Of a stretch of DNA of 64,000 bases, positions 46,261-58,158 are shown piece after piece. This DNA is from Ananas comosus. Lineage: Eukaryota; Streptophyta; Magnoliopsida; Poales; Bromeliaceae. Location: NCBI RefSeq assembly GCF_001540865.1, contig NC_033621.1, positions 20,434,064 to 20,498,063 on the forward strand. Reading direction: 5' to 3'. The notes beneath the pieces were generated by a model. The model was not told the origin of the DNA and searched no databases. It was given only the letters and a program-made list of their open reading frames with translations. How positions within the stretch are numbered: the first letter of the stretch is position 1; each line of letters starts with the position of its first letter. A program made the position numbers and the translations under genes.

Positions 46261-47339
46261 CAGAGGGGTGAAATTAAGGAGAGCCCGACACGTAAGCTCT
46301 CAAAAACCATCAAATTATGTATTTGTATGGATATGGATATTAAGCACCAATTTGGATATCATATGCTGTGAAAAGCAAGGCTTTAATTTGGATATAATGT
46401 CCACCATCAACGTAAGCACTGATTCTTATTTGGCCAACTTAATTTTTATATGCTTAATTCATGTATTCTTTAAGCTGTCACTAATTAACAATATTCTATC
46501 TTAATAATGTTATAACTATTATTATATTACATGAGAGATAAAATAATTGTAATAATATAGGATGTGGTGAACAAAATCAGAATCAGAATCATAATCATTT
46601 GATGAAGGATTAATTTAAGAAAATTTTAATTGGAGATTAGCTTCTCCAGCTGTGTCCAATCTCTCGTTTGCAGGATCTTAAATATATTCAATTGTAAGGA
46701 ATAAAAAGTATTAGCACTTGTTTATGGGTTGTTTAATTTGGGCCAGCTTGAGCATATGCAAAATTATTATCGTTAATTTCATACAGCTCCCTGTAAACAT
46801 ATTGAATATAAAATAAATCTCTACAAAGTTTAACTTTTCATATTTACTACTACGAAAGTCTAGTGATATTCATATTTGTCCGTCTGATTTGTTACCACTA
46901 GAGTACTGCTTATTTTTTACCAGAAGATAAATAAATGATATTTTTGCCATTACAATCATGTCTCTACAAAAATTCCAACTATTAGAATTGTGCAGAAATT
47001 TCCTCCCAAAAAATTTCAACGGTCATCTTTTTTCTTTCTTCCATCACAAATAATGTAAGATGAGTAAAATGGCCAATTTATTTTATTTACTAATCATGGT
47101 TAAATATTTTACCTATGGTTAACTAAGTATATTTTTTTACCGAATTCTAACAGTATGAATATATTTAAAAACGTTAGAACTTTTGTAGGAATACATATAA
47201 AAAGTTAAACTTCGTAAAATTTAGCTTTATGCAAAAGCTAAGGAACAAAGTTTCAAATTAGTTATTTTAGCTTCTCAAGAGAAGCTAGCGCTCGTGAAGC
47301 TCTTCTATTCCGGAAGCCAAAATTAAATGATATATAAAT
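46261..47339. other. Unassigned AT-rich region
   Basis: No coding sequence, RNA gene or boundary motif could be supported. Bases 46940-47230 contain 'aagttaaact' and 'gttaaccatag'-like blocks reminiscent of the MULE ends at 27160-27220, but too diverged to call. Confidence 0.3.
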
Positions 47340-48345
47340 TCTAGTGTATGGACGCTAATATATATATATATATTAATATATAATATATTATAATTATAAG
47401 TATATATATATATATATATATATAATAGTCCGCGCTAACTATGACTATTATACACGAAGTACTTGGTGGCTACGAAGTTTTCCGCCGTTAGATCTAACCC
47501 TTTGATCATTTTCAACATCCTTAATCCAACTATTTAACATCAACGCCAACTACAAATGGGCAAAAACACATCAACGCCCAGAGACCAACCATCATCCTAG
47601 ACCGCAAGCCATACTCTTATCCCAAATGCTAAAACTTGTACACCAATACTTTGGTGGGCTATATTAATACCATATAAAGCGACTAGTTCTATATATAAAA
47701 TATAGAGAGAGGAGTAATATTATAAACTATAATATATATAATAATAAAATATAAGTAGTTAAGTTACAAAAAAATAGTCCTTCATGGAAAAGCAACGAAT
47801 CTCCGCACTTCAGTCGTGTTCGATGTGCAATTTTCCGATCGGTCGATCGCTTCCGTTAAACTTGATCTAGAGTATTTGAAAGTATTTTATAATTTTCGAT
47901 ATGTCTATTTGTCTAAGTGATGCGAACAGGAACTCAAAATTAAATAATTTAATGGCCGTAGTTAGCCGTTTGATCCAAAGTTTAAACGGTTAGAAATAAT
48001 TCAAATACGCGTGAAATTTTGATAGAAATAATCTTGTATACTATATAAAAAACAAGATATATGCTTTGATCTAAAATTTTAATTTCATATATCAACGTTA
48101 ATTATAAGATTTTATTTATTTCAAGCCAGCTATGCATATTATTTGAACCGCCTCATTCACTAGCAAATAATATCGAACAAATCGCATAATTTATTTTTAG
48201 TACTGTAAAATATTCTAGTATCAAGTTTAGCCGAAGCCAGATCGAACATTCGATTAAGTCCAATCGATTATAAATGACCTGGAAGCACTAAAGGCTTCGT
48301 ACTTCCAGAAACCATAGTAAGCCTCACTCTATATATATAAAGTTA
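47340..48345. repeat. TA-flanked inverted-repeat unit
   Basis: Bounded by (TA)n at 47355-47425 and 48325-48345. The left block (acgaagtacttggtggctacg, then gttagatctaaccctttgat at about 47484) recurs at 43850, 48430 and 52410. The right block (ggaagcactaaaggcttcgt ending caccata-like near 48310) is a loose inverted counterpart. It looks like a non-autonomous DNA transposon that targets or generates TA repeats. Confidence 0.5.
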
Positions 48346-49245
48346 CTATATATATATATATAATATTATATAGAGAGAGAGAGAGAGAGAAAAGGAGAAG
48401 AGAAGAGAGAGAGAGAGAAGAGTGTACCGCTATGGTGCTTGAAAGACCAAGTATTTGGTACTATGTAAATTTTTTAACCGCAGATCTTACCTTTGATACA
48501 TTTTCAAACGCGATGTAATTAATACTATTCAAACTAACCACACCACATTCAACCTAGGGGCGCCACATGCATTTAACCGCACATGACCCTAAATCCCAAG
48601 GGCTAAACCTACTACAAACACAATGACTTGTAGCTTTAAAAACATAGGAGCTACAATTTATATATATACTATAATACTATATATATATATATATAATATA
48701 AAATATATATATATATATATTCCGTTACTGAGGTGGGGGACTTTGAAGCAGCACTCCGTTCAGTTTTTTGAATTGAGCCACTCCATCGCTCCTTACAGCG
48801 CACTTCCGATATCTGATCTAGTATAGTAATATCAATAATAGAATTTCAATTTTTACGATATCATTTGCCTACGTCGATCGCGAAGGTAGCTCAAAATACA
48901 ATCGGCTGAAAATAAACTTACCCATATGTATGATTAAATTTTAAAAAGTTGCTGTTTATTTCAAAGATATTTCTATCAATTTCTGTGATACTCTAACACA
49001 ACGATTAAGACCTCACCAGCTCACGCACTCGCAGCCGGTATAAAATTATTGATTTTGAGCCACCTTCGATCAGCAGGAACAAATGATAATGAAAAATCGC
49101 GAAATTTATTTTCTAAGTACTTCAATACTCTAGATCAACTCTAAACGGAGCCGATCGTCGATTCGAAAGTCCGAAAATCGAAACAACTTGGAAGCACGGA
49201 GGGCCCCTGTACTTCCAGAACATACCACCACATTATATATATAAT
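48346..49245. repeat. TA-flanked inverted-repeat unit, second copy
   Basis: A GA/TA border (48346-48420), a left block with tggtgcttgaaagaccaagt and the ccgcagatcttacctttgat region, a central (TA)n (48660-48720), and a right block ggaagcacggagggcccctg (49190-49209) follow the plan of 47340-48345. Confidence 0.5.
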
Positions 49246-49248
49246 AAA

Positions 49249-49278
49249 CAAGTGTAGAAACCCAGCGCGATGCGCGGG
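49249..49278 (-). mobile_element. Helitron-like 3' terminus, variant
   Basis: The minus strand reads hairpin CCCGCGCATCGCGCTGGG (49278-49261), then tttctaca and CTTG (49252-49249) followed by T. It parallels the ends at 21370 and 45162, but with CTTG instead of CTAG, so it is weaker. Confidence 0.4.
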
Positions 49279-51182
49279 CTAGATAATAAAATTCAAAATT
49301 CAAATTTTAAAAAAATTAAGATTATAGTTAGAATTAAAATACTAATTTTTCTAAATTATAAAAATCTGAATGAAAGTTATATGGCTCGCAAAACAGGCAC
49401 TATTCTTCAATAAATTGGTTAAAACTTTAGAATTTTATCAAATTAATAAAATTCATCAGTATACTAGTCCATACTATAATGGTTAAAATAAAATAAGTCT
49501 ATTAACACATTTCTTAAAATATTAATAAAATTAGATCTTGATAGTTTTGCTGACTAAAATATTACTTCTCTTACTTCATCACGAAATCAAAAAAATCGAT
49601 TAAACTGCACAATAAAGTAACACAAGTTCAAGTTATTTCTACTTTTAGCAAAAAAATAAATATGCATTGAATGTTTGAAGGCAATATTTTAAAAACTTAC
49701 CTTATAACAAACATATTGTATTTTATTTACTTAAATCTTGTTATCAGGTTAAAGATTTGGGAAGGTGGTATAAAAATATGTTGTTTGATATATATAAAAA
49801 GTTTTAGAGTGAAAAGGATCTATAAAATTAGATAGAAAAGATTAAGAATCAACAAAAAAACTCAATTAATATTCAGAAGATGATCATGCACATTTAATTT
49901 AGATTACAATTTTTAGAAAATTATATTTATTAGTTTAAGCTTAATTTGTCTATTAAGTATATTTGTTATAATAGTGGAATTTGAATGAGGCTAAATAATT
50001 TAAGTTGAATTTGTGATAAAATAGCATAAAAATTAAAAAAAGAACATTGTAAAGTTGATAAAGTCATATAGCAACAACAAACAACTAATAATATGGCAAA
50101 ATAAAAATAACATAATTTCAATAAAATATTTAATATGACAACATGTAATTAATTCCAATAAATCGCTACACTAGAAGCCGACATACAAACAAAGAAAACA
50201 GAGCGTTCGTCTGCGACCATCATAGTAGTTACCATAAATCTGGGAGGAGTAACAAAATTGTGCGCATATTTTGCAAGTAAACAGCGGAAAATTGATTCGA
50301 TTTAACATATGATAGTCAATTGCTGTTCGAAAATACACGCAGGGCTTTTGTTTTATCTTTTAACACGTGTTTACTTTAAACACTACATTCTATAAAATAA
50401 TAAAGCAAAGAAAATATTTAAAAAAATAATCATAACTAAACGCAAAATCATAAATACAAAATTACAAAACCAAAGAAGTCAATTATAATAAAGACCTAAA
50501 ACTAAAGACAATATATATATAATATATATAATATATATAATTATACTATTTACTCCATTTCATAGATATTAGAATTTTAGGGTGATTTTCATTATTTTAA
50601 AGTTAATATATCATATTTTAAAATTGGAAAAGAGTATACAACCTACAAATAAAAATCTGATTCAATTAAAAAAAAATAAAAAGTAGGGATGAGCCGGTTC
50701 AATAAAAAATCGGTTTCGACACAAAATATATAACAAAACTATGTCGATTTAGTTCAAAAAAATAAATAGAAAGAAGAAAGGTTCAAAATAGAATAATTGA
50801 AAGAAGAGAAAAAAAAAATTGAATTCAAAGAATATACATAACAAAATAGACCAGTTCGGATTCAAAAAATTAAAAAAAATAAAATATGTAAAAAAAAACT
50901 TGTTGGTTTGGTTCAAAGAAGAATATAATTGAAAGAAAAGAAAAAAAAATTAGAAAAATACTAAACTAAGGAAGAAGTGTCACGTCATCTTACACATTGG
51001 GGATTAATAATGACTCATATCAGGTTCACATATGACCCAACCATACTAAGCCCATTTGACCCTAACACATACACACATATATAGGTATGACTTACATCAA
51101 AGTGACTAACACAAATCATGCAAACCTACGTGCATGGGCCATTACTTTAACAGTTAAAAACACCAGACACCATTTCTCGATT
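49279..51182. other. AT-rich region, no gene seen
   Basis: Long AT-rich sequence with no exon. A ~70-bp block at 50941-51009 (containing cacgtcatcttacacattgg) recurs in direct orientation at 52321-52392, on the other side of the EC1-like gene. Confidence 0.4.
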
Positions 51183-51635
51183 CTAGTGGGATGCTGGCCC
51201 TGGAGAGATAGACGGCGGGGCCGGCGGCGGCATCGGCGTCGGCGTCGACGGGTCGGAGGAATCGTTTGCTGGATCGCAGTAGCCGCGCAGTATGTCTCCT
51301 TCTTGAGCCGTGAAGCCAAGGGACGCCAGCAAGACGTCGGTGGCCTAGCAGTGATGCTCGATGACGCGAATGGCCCGGCAGCAGCTCGGGCCCAGGTACA
51401 TTTTGCCGTTGAGGAAGAAGAGGATCACCTCCCCCGTGCACGATCGGAGCTCCACCAGCGAGTCCCAGCACTGCTTCATGCCGTTCGACTGTAGGCGGGC
51501 CGAAAGGCCGATCGGGCTGACGGGCCGAGCCTCCGACGACGTCAGAGCGGGCACGGTTGCGAGGGAGGACGCTGCGAGCAAAATGAAAATAGATTGTTTG
51601 AAGAGAGAAGCCATGAGAAACTTCAGTAGAGACAC
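51183..51635 (-). pseudogene. Egg cell-secreted EC1-like protein with one nonsense codon
   Basis: An intronless frame starts at ATG 51635 (or the better signal-peptide start at 51614) and would run 150 codons to TAG at 51185-51183. It has a signal peptide (FILLAASSLATVPALT), then CWDSLVELRSCTGEVILFFL, LGPSCCRAIRVIEHHC and, past a TAG, LLASLGFTAQEGDILRGYC. These are the six cysteines and spacing of the Prolamin-like/EC1 family, small proteins secreted by the egg cell to activate sperm. The stop at 51347-51345 (codon 97) replaces the conserved Trp after HHC and removes the last cysteine. A proline-rich tail follows the domain. Confidence 0.78.
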
Positions 51636-51680
51636 TTGTGAGTAATCATATGAATAGATAGATGTTCACAAAAATATTCA

Positions 51681-51690
51681 TATTTATAGA
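51681..51690 (-). promoter_or_regulatory. TATA box of the EC1-like gene
   Basis: The minus strand reads TCTATAAATA, about 46 bases before the first ATG. This is a suitable distance for a core promoter with a short leader. Confidence 0.5.
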
Positions 51691-52384
51691 GGTGAAATCG
51701 ATCAATAAATATGAATAGGAAAATGAAAAGTGAAAGGCCATGCATGCATATATAACATCTTAATTAATTATTAAGAAATGTGGAGGGTTTTTAATTAGCT
51801 ATTGGAAAATTTTGGGTCATATGTGGACTCAAGCCCAATTAAGATTTGGATAGAGCCAGGTTAATTTTGTTGATTGGTTGTTGGATTTGGGTCAAGTTAA
51901 AACCAGCAATAAGCCCTAACCTAGTGTTTGACTCCTGAAAAAGCATGAAAAATATTATTTTAAAAAAATTTATTTGTTTATTTTTTCATGAAAAACACAG
52001 TTCTCCATAATTTTTTATTTCTCTGATAAAAAATTTAGAAAAGTAAAGTACTATTTTTTATGAAATTTGAAACGAATGAAAATTATTTTTTCAGTTAGAA
52101 AACTATTTTCACAAATAATTTATAGAAAAAAACTAAACACCTCCTAAGAGATTTAGTATTAATTATGAGGTACATATATATGAATAGTTAGATTAATGGA
52201 GAATAACTTGAGAAGTAGAAGAACCATTAGAAACGGTAACATTATTCTTTGTCACAATTATTACATTAAGGATTAGTAACATATCAATCACTAATGAGCA
52301 TGCTCTATAATTGAATAAAAGAAAAAAAAATAGAAAAGGTCCGTAAACTAAGGAGGAAGCTGCCACGTCATCTTACCACATTGG
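51691..52384. other. Unassigned region upstream of the EC1-like gene
   Basis: No gene is seen. The second copy of the ~70-bp direct repeat lies at 52321-52392. Confidence 0.4.
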
Positions 52385-53316
52385 AGATTATAAGTTGTAT
52401 AGATATTATATATAGAGATCCGGCTACTATATCTTATCGAGTTATAGAGGCCTTTTTAGCCATAAATTTTTTAGAACCGTTTGATCAACCCTTAATCATT
52501 TTCACAGAACCGTTAGATATACTATTCAACCAATACACCCACCCAACGCCAGCTGGCCCACTACTATCAACCTAACCGTAACCACTTCATCCTAAAAACC
52601 CGGCACATTTTTCATCTAAAAGTCGCAAGGAATTATGAGTTACAACATGGGCTCTGATACTCATATGAGTATAAGTAAGCCACCGACCTATATATATAAA
52701 TATATATATACTAATATAATATATAAATACATAATATATATAGATTGAGCTAGAATACTATCAGTAGTAAAACGACCGTTTACAACCGATTTTTTTTCGA
52801 GATAAACTTCCAAATTGTACGATCGGCTCCGTTGAACTATGATCTATACCACTTGAGAAGTGTTTAGGAAAACAAATTTCAAATCTTTTCAGACAGATCA
52901 TTTGCCTAATGCATCAAAGGGGTTAAATTTGCTAATTTTAATGGTCGATAAGAGCGTTTTCTCGTTTAAACAGCGTAATATACTCAGAATCAATTTGAAT
53001 TTTTGTTAGAAAATGCTGTTAAACACTATTTAAAACAAGCTATAACTCTTGATCTTGATTAACTCCTATCAATACACATTTTTTAAAGAGTATCATTTTC
53101 AGCCATTCATTTTTTCTGTTCAACTTATGCGAATAAAGAACAAAAACAATAATCGAAAGTGCGCTGGAAATTTTGATTTCTAGGTAGTTTAAATGGTTTA
53201 GATCTATTTAACGGAGCGATCGATCAATTGGAAGCTCTTATCATTCGAAACACAAATCGGCCATTAAAACGGCATCAGTTTACTACCGATAGTATTCTAC
53301 CTCAACTACTATATAA

Positions 53317-53368
<52 letters not shown>

Positions 53369-53390
53369 GTTATTTATTATTGACTAAAAT
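52385..53390. repeat. TA-flanked unit, diverged copy
   Basis: The left block (accgtttgatcaacccttaatcattttcac at about 52472) matches the family at 43890, 47490 and 48485. Central TA-rich sequence (52688-52740) and a terminal (TA)n (53315-53365) complete the plan. Near the ends, 'gctagaatactatcagtag' (52748) and 'actaccgatagtattctacctc' (53281) are inverted relatives of each other. Confidence 0.45.
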
Positions 53391-53459
53391 AGGTTTAATT
53401 TTCTGCCCTGTAATAATAGCCTCGGAAGATTAATAAGTGCGTTGGGTTGAGTCTAATAT

Positions 53460-54714
53460 TAAATTAAAGGGTTATTTGCATACACGTCCCTGCAAACATA
53501 GTGAATTGCAGAAATATCCCTGCAAAACGGAAATTCCATAAGTTGTCCCTGCAAAACAGAAATTCCATAAATTGTTCCTGCAAAAGTCCTAAATTATGCA
53601 GATATGTCCCTCTGGTTGAAATCTGTTAGGAAAATGTTAATTTTTTAACAGTTTTCTTGTGAAATGACTTTTTTACCCTCACAAATATATCCCTCCAAAA
53701 TATTTCTCTTTCCCTTCCCTTTCTCTCCCTCTTTGGGCCACCAGAGTGGACGACGGCAGCGGCGGCGCGGGATTGGGTTCGCCGGCGACGAAGAAAAGGG
53801 AAGAGAAAGCAGGAGAGGAAGAAGGAGAGGAAGAGAGAGAAGAAGAGGGAAGAGGAAGAGGAAGAGGGAGAGGATTTGCTTTCACCGCCGCCGCCGCATC
53901 TCCTCCCTCGCCGGTGACGAAGAAGAGGGAAGAGGAAGAGGGAGAGGAAGAAGAAAGGCGAAAAGGAAGAGGGAAGAGGGAGAGGGTTCGTCGCCGCCAT
54001 TGCCGCCGCATCTTCTCCCTCGCCGGCGACGAAGAAAACAGAAGAGGAAGAAGAAAATGAAGAAGAAGGGGAAAGAGGAAGAGGGAGAAGAAGAGGGAAG
54101 AGGAAGAGGAAGAGGGAGAGGATTTGCTTTCACCGCCGCCGCCGCATCTCCTCCCTCGCCGGTGACGAAGAAGAGGGAAGAGGAAGAGGGAGAGGAAGAA
54201 GAAAGGCGAAAAGGAAGAGGGAAGAGGGAGAGGGTTCGTCGCCGCCATTGCCGCCGCATCTTCTCCCTCGCCGGCGACGAAGAAAACAGAAGAGGAAGAA
54301 GAAAATGAAGAAGAAGGGGAAAGAGGAAGAGGGAGAGGAAGAGAGAAGAGGAAGAGGAAGAGGGAGAGGGTTCGCCGCCGCTGTCGCCGCCGATGCCGCT
54401 GTCGCCGTTGCCGCTGTCGCCGTCGCCGCCGTTGCCGCTGTCGCCGTCGCCGCCATCGCCGGCGAGGAAGAAGATGGAAGAGGAAGAGAAAGAAGAGGAA
54501 GAAGGGTAAAACCGTCAATTTACGTTATTAATTAACCATGGTTAAGTTTTTAACTGTGGTTAACGAAATTTTTTTAACAGACCTTAATGGTAGGGACATA
54601 TCTGCATAACTTAAGACTTTTGCAGGGACAACTTACGGAATTTTCGTTTTGCAGGGATATTTCTGCAATTCACTATATTTGCAGGGACGTGTATGCAAAT
54701 AACCCTAAATTAAA
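53460..54714 (-). mobile_element. Mutator-like element, sibling of the Pack-MULE, inverted
   Basis: The element (53469-54705) has long inverted ends starting GGGTTATTTGCATACACGTCC and an exact 9-bp duplication, TAAATTAAA (53460-53468 and 54706-54714). Subterminal blocks match the 27037-28342 element in opposite orientation. The interior is GA/GC-rich (aggaagaggg, cgccgccgccgc) with a 248-bp tandem duplication (gatttgctttc at 53873 and 54121). It lacks the aspartic-protease fragment. Arg/Glu- and Pro/Ser-rich frames here are low complexity and not treated as genes. Confidence 0.8.
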
Positions 54715-54902
54715 ATATTGCGGCGGTCGAAGCCGTCTCTATATACTGCCTCTACGCTCCCCCGGCGGTCGCTCCAACCGGGGCATTGTCTACGCCGGCG
54801 GTCTAGAGACAGTTGCAGAAACCGGCTCTATGTAAAGGTGATTTAAACCGCCTTTACGATCGCTAAAAGTCGCCTCTACATGTGCCTTTTCCTGTAGTGT
54901 TA
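54715..54902 (-). mobile_element. CACTA (En/Spm) transposon end
   Basis: The minus strand starts CACTACAGGAAAAGGCAC at 54899, the CACTA terminal signature. Subterminal repeats such as gtagaggcgac and taaaggcggttt follow, typical of the family. The next three bases (TTA, 54900-54902) could be the target duplication. The other end was not found, and the MULE abuts this fragment. Confidence 0.65.
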
Positions 54903-55578
54903 CTTACCAAATTAGACACTATCTAATTTGAGAAGTAATAAAATTAAATAAGGAAATAAAAATTTATTGGAAACTATTAACTTTGTACTTGGTTAGCATT
55001 TTTTTTTTCCAACATTGTCCCTATAATTGATCTTATTTAATAACCTGTTGAATAAGTTACTAATGTCTAGAGCCGAACATATCCTTCAAAATTAAATGGT
55101 TAAATTTAAATAAGCTGGCGTATTGAAGTATTTCTCTAATTAATTATGGGGCTTCTATATAGCCTCATTGTGCAAATTAATATATAGGCTCACTAATTTT
55201 TCAAACTCCTTTAGTTCAGCTTAGATAAAAGGCACACTAATAAATTACTCTGTGTAGAGTATATTCTGATCGTGCATCTTATACGTAAAAATCTAACTAA
55301 TCTGATTGTAATTTTAGACGAGCTATAAGGAGTTCTATCCTATTAATCCACTTTCGCACTTCCAAAAGTCTCTCGATCTGATTCCCTGCGATAACAGACG
55401 CCATTTTCAGCTGATGGCTCAAGATCGAAGGTCGACAGCAATAATGAAACAAAAAAAGAAAAAAAGTGAGATAAATGATTGGATTGGATCCTTCATAAAA
55501 TAATTTGTTAGTACATTCTTTACCTGAGCCAAACTCGAATCACAAGATAGAATCAAGCTATATATGTGCTCCAAAGTT

Positions 55579-55583
<5 letters not shown>
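54903..55583. other. Unassigned AT-rich region
   Basis: No exon, RNA gene or terminal repeat was identified. Confidence 0.4.

Positions 55584-55653
<70 letters not shown>
55584..55653 (+). repeat. (CA)n-(TA)n microsatellite
   Basis: About 22 CA units run directly into about 12 TA units. Confidence 0.95.
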
Positions 55654-55655
<2 letters not shown>

Positions 55656-55736
55656 GCAGGAGGAACCCTATTTGAGCAAGTAGAACATACACGGATAGAG
55701 GAGCGCAAAGGAGCGGGCACACCCTTTTTGCTCATA

Positions 55737-56110
55737 TCAACACAGAGTTGAGTTCCAGAGATTTACAGAGGAAAAAACTTTGTTAGCCACTACCCCACTT
55801 CCCACTTCTCGATCATCAAAAATTCTAGAGTTTCTTTCTTTCCAAATTTCCCAACAAGTCGCCGCGAAGCAGAGGTTGAAGATAATTTTATCTTGTCCCG
55901 ATTGCGATTTCCTAGCTCGATTCCATCTGGCCGAAAGATCTCCAGGTTGATTTAGCAGAGAGTGCTTAGTGTTCGGTAAGCCATGTAGTAGATTAGTCCA
56001 AAGGTTCACTGTGAACGAGCATTCAAACAGTTAGTGTTCTAGCTTTTCTTCACTTTTGCAACATAAAACACAAATCGGCGGTCCCTGCCAGCCACACTTG
56101 GGCAAAATCT
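55737..56110 (-). pseudogene. LINE (non-LTR) 3' coding fragment, zinc-finger RVT region
   Basis: The minus-strand frame reads KCGWQGPPICVLC, a stop (after KLEH), LFECSFTVNLW, then FNLCFAATCWEIWKERNSRIF. This is the zf-RVT region found at the C-terminus of plant L1-type LINE reverse transcriptases (CxxC...H...C, then CWxIWKERNxRIF). Only the tail is present, with at least one stop and frame damage upstream. Confidence 0.7.
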
Positions 56111-58033
56111 CCGCCGTTAGACATAACTTCTAAACCTATTTTTAGTACGAGAAGCTAAATTCAGATTGCCATTCGACAAAACGTAAGGTATTAACTTAAA
56201 TGATTCTAACAAATGCAGGAAGCTTGACTGATCGTTTGCATCGAAAACTCGAATCTCGCGTTTCAAGCATCAGCTTCCAGCTGCATGCATTTCTGTAACT
56301 TGGAGATACTGCAAAATTTTGACCCAAAAAAAAAAATTTTTAACTCAACTTTCCGTAGACCCAAACAGCATTTTTACATGATTAATTTGAGCTTCAAATA
56401 GGGTGGGCATTGTCATACATGCAAAATTATTGAAAAAAAAAAAGCAAAAATGAAACTGATGCAAACCTATTACGGTTGGCCAAACCCTAAGCTTCCATGC
56501 AAATTATTTTTAGACAAATATATAAAATTTGAAATATGTATAAACTTTTAATCCGAACTTCCTAATTTGATTCGACCACCCCGCGCACACGAACACGGCC
56601 CGACTCGCGTTTTGAGCGGGATGATGATCGAATCGTCTCCTTCTCCTCCTCTTCGACCCGTCTCAGGTTCGCTCTCCTCCAAACCCTAACCCTAACCCCA
56701 ACCCTAATTTCGCAATTTCAATTATCCTGCATTTTTTTTTATTTCTACTCAGATCAGAATCTCCATCCTCGTAGATCCAATTTTATTCAAATTCCCTTTT
56801 TTTTTTGGATTTTTTTTTTCGAGGCATGTCGTGGGGATTTAAAACCTATCGGCTTCGCCTGCTCTTAAATCTAATTATTACGTTATAATTATTACGAAAA
56901 TTTGAGAACTTCTCTAGCTATTTACTTCATTTTAGGGTTTTTGCTGTATGTTAGTGTTTAATATTGTGCAGTTGTGTGAGAATTTTGGGAGAAATTGAAT
57001 TATTCCTTTTTACGTAATGGAGAATAGGTCATTTCCATCGCCGAGAAGCTTATCTTTTTGTGTAATTTAAGAAGGGAAATTATCTCTGTCTAAATTGTTC
57101 TACGCAGTGTTCATTTTGGTTTCGTTGTACATTTTGATTAAAAGTGAGGTTTTAATGTAATTTGAGGTTTAAAATTTGTATTTTGTATATTAAACAACAT
57201 GGTATAGTTTTACAAACGTTGTATTATGGGTCAGAAAACTTCCGCTAAATGGTAAGTTTTAAGTTTGCAACAAATTGTGGTTCTTCGAAATGTTTAATGT
57301 TTCACAAGGTGGTTTTGTTCACATTGCTTAATATAAATTTGAGGTTTTGATATAATTTGAGGTTTAAAATTGTATTTTGTGTATTAAATTAACATGATAT
57401 ACATTGCATGTTTTGGAAAATTACTATTTATGTTTACAAAAAATGTATCCTCTGTCGGAAAACTTCCCCCTGTAAGGCTATTTTGTCGTCATAATCTCTG
57501 ATTGGGTTTGCAATAAATTGTCGTTCTTCGAAATGTTTATTGTTTTGGAAGGTGGTTTTGTTCACATTGTGGTTCTTTAAGCTTGTGATTCATTGTTAGG
57601 TACTCTTGAATTGTTCTTTAAGGATTATCTGCGATGTGACAATCCAATGTACTTTGTTATACAACTAGTGTGGCCAAATTATTTTCTGAGAATTGCCCCT
57701 GTAAAGTAGATTTAACGCAAAGTCTCTTTTTCAAGGTATTGCTTCACAAATATAGGGCTGTAAATGTCGCCTATTAAAAAGCGGTTATCTCAGCTCCTGG
57801 ATATTGTGTGTTGTTGTACCATTATCCTTTTGATTAGATGAGATGCATATTTCATTAGCTGTATATGTTTTTCAGCTGCATATGATTTAAGTAATCCATG
57901 TCGATCTTCGATATATTTTTGATTAGGTAGTCTAGTTTTGATGCATGTGAGTTACACGTTTCTTGCTTTAAAGTAATTACCGTTCATTCTTTGGGGTTTG
58001 TCTTTCAGGGTGTCTCGAATGAAGGAAGAAATG

Positions 58034-58078
<45 letters not shown>

Positions 58079-58158
58079 CCCTTTTTTTCGTAATGGTAGT
58101 TGTTTAACCCTTTTTTCCGTAATGGTAGTTGTTTACATAATTGCCTCTAATCAGCCGA
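56111..58158 (+). other. Upstream region and probable 5' untranslated exon/intron of the MYB/SANT-like gene
   Basis: Bases 56590-56720 have a gene-start look: CpG-containing sequence, ccctaaccctaacccc telo-box-like runs (56684-56709), and a T-rich intron-like stretch after. A further (CT)n lies at 58035-58077. No coding exon could be joined in frame to 58159, so the upstream part is taken as untranslated. Bases 57140-57560 contain two degenerate copies of 'gaggttttaatgtaatttga'. Confidence 0.4.

Noticed and set aside
53664..54535. Arg/Glu-rich and Pro/Ser-rich open frames up to 279 codons
   Set aside because: They read purine/pyrimidine low-complexity sequence inside a Mutator-like element, open in opposing frames with no domain.
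56684..56709. Telomere-like ccctaaccctaacccc run
   Set aside because: Too short and irregular for a telomere; such telo-boxes are common in plant gene leaders.
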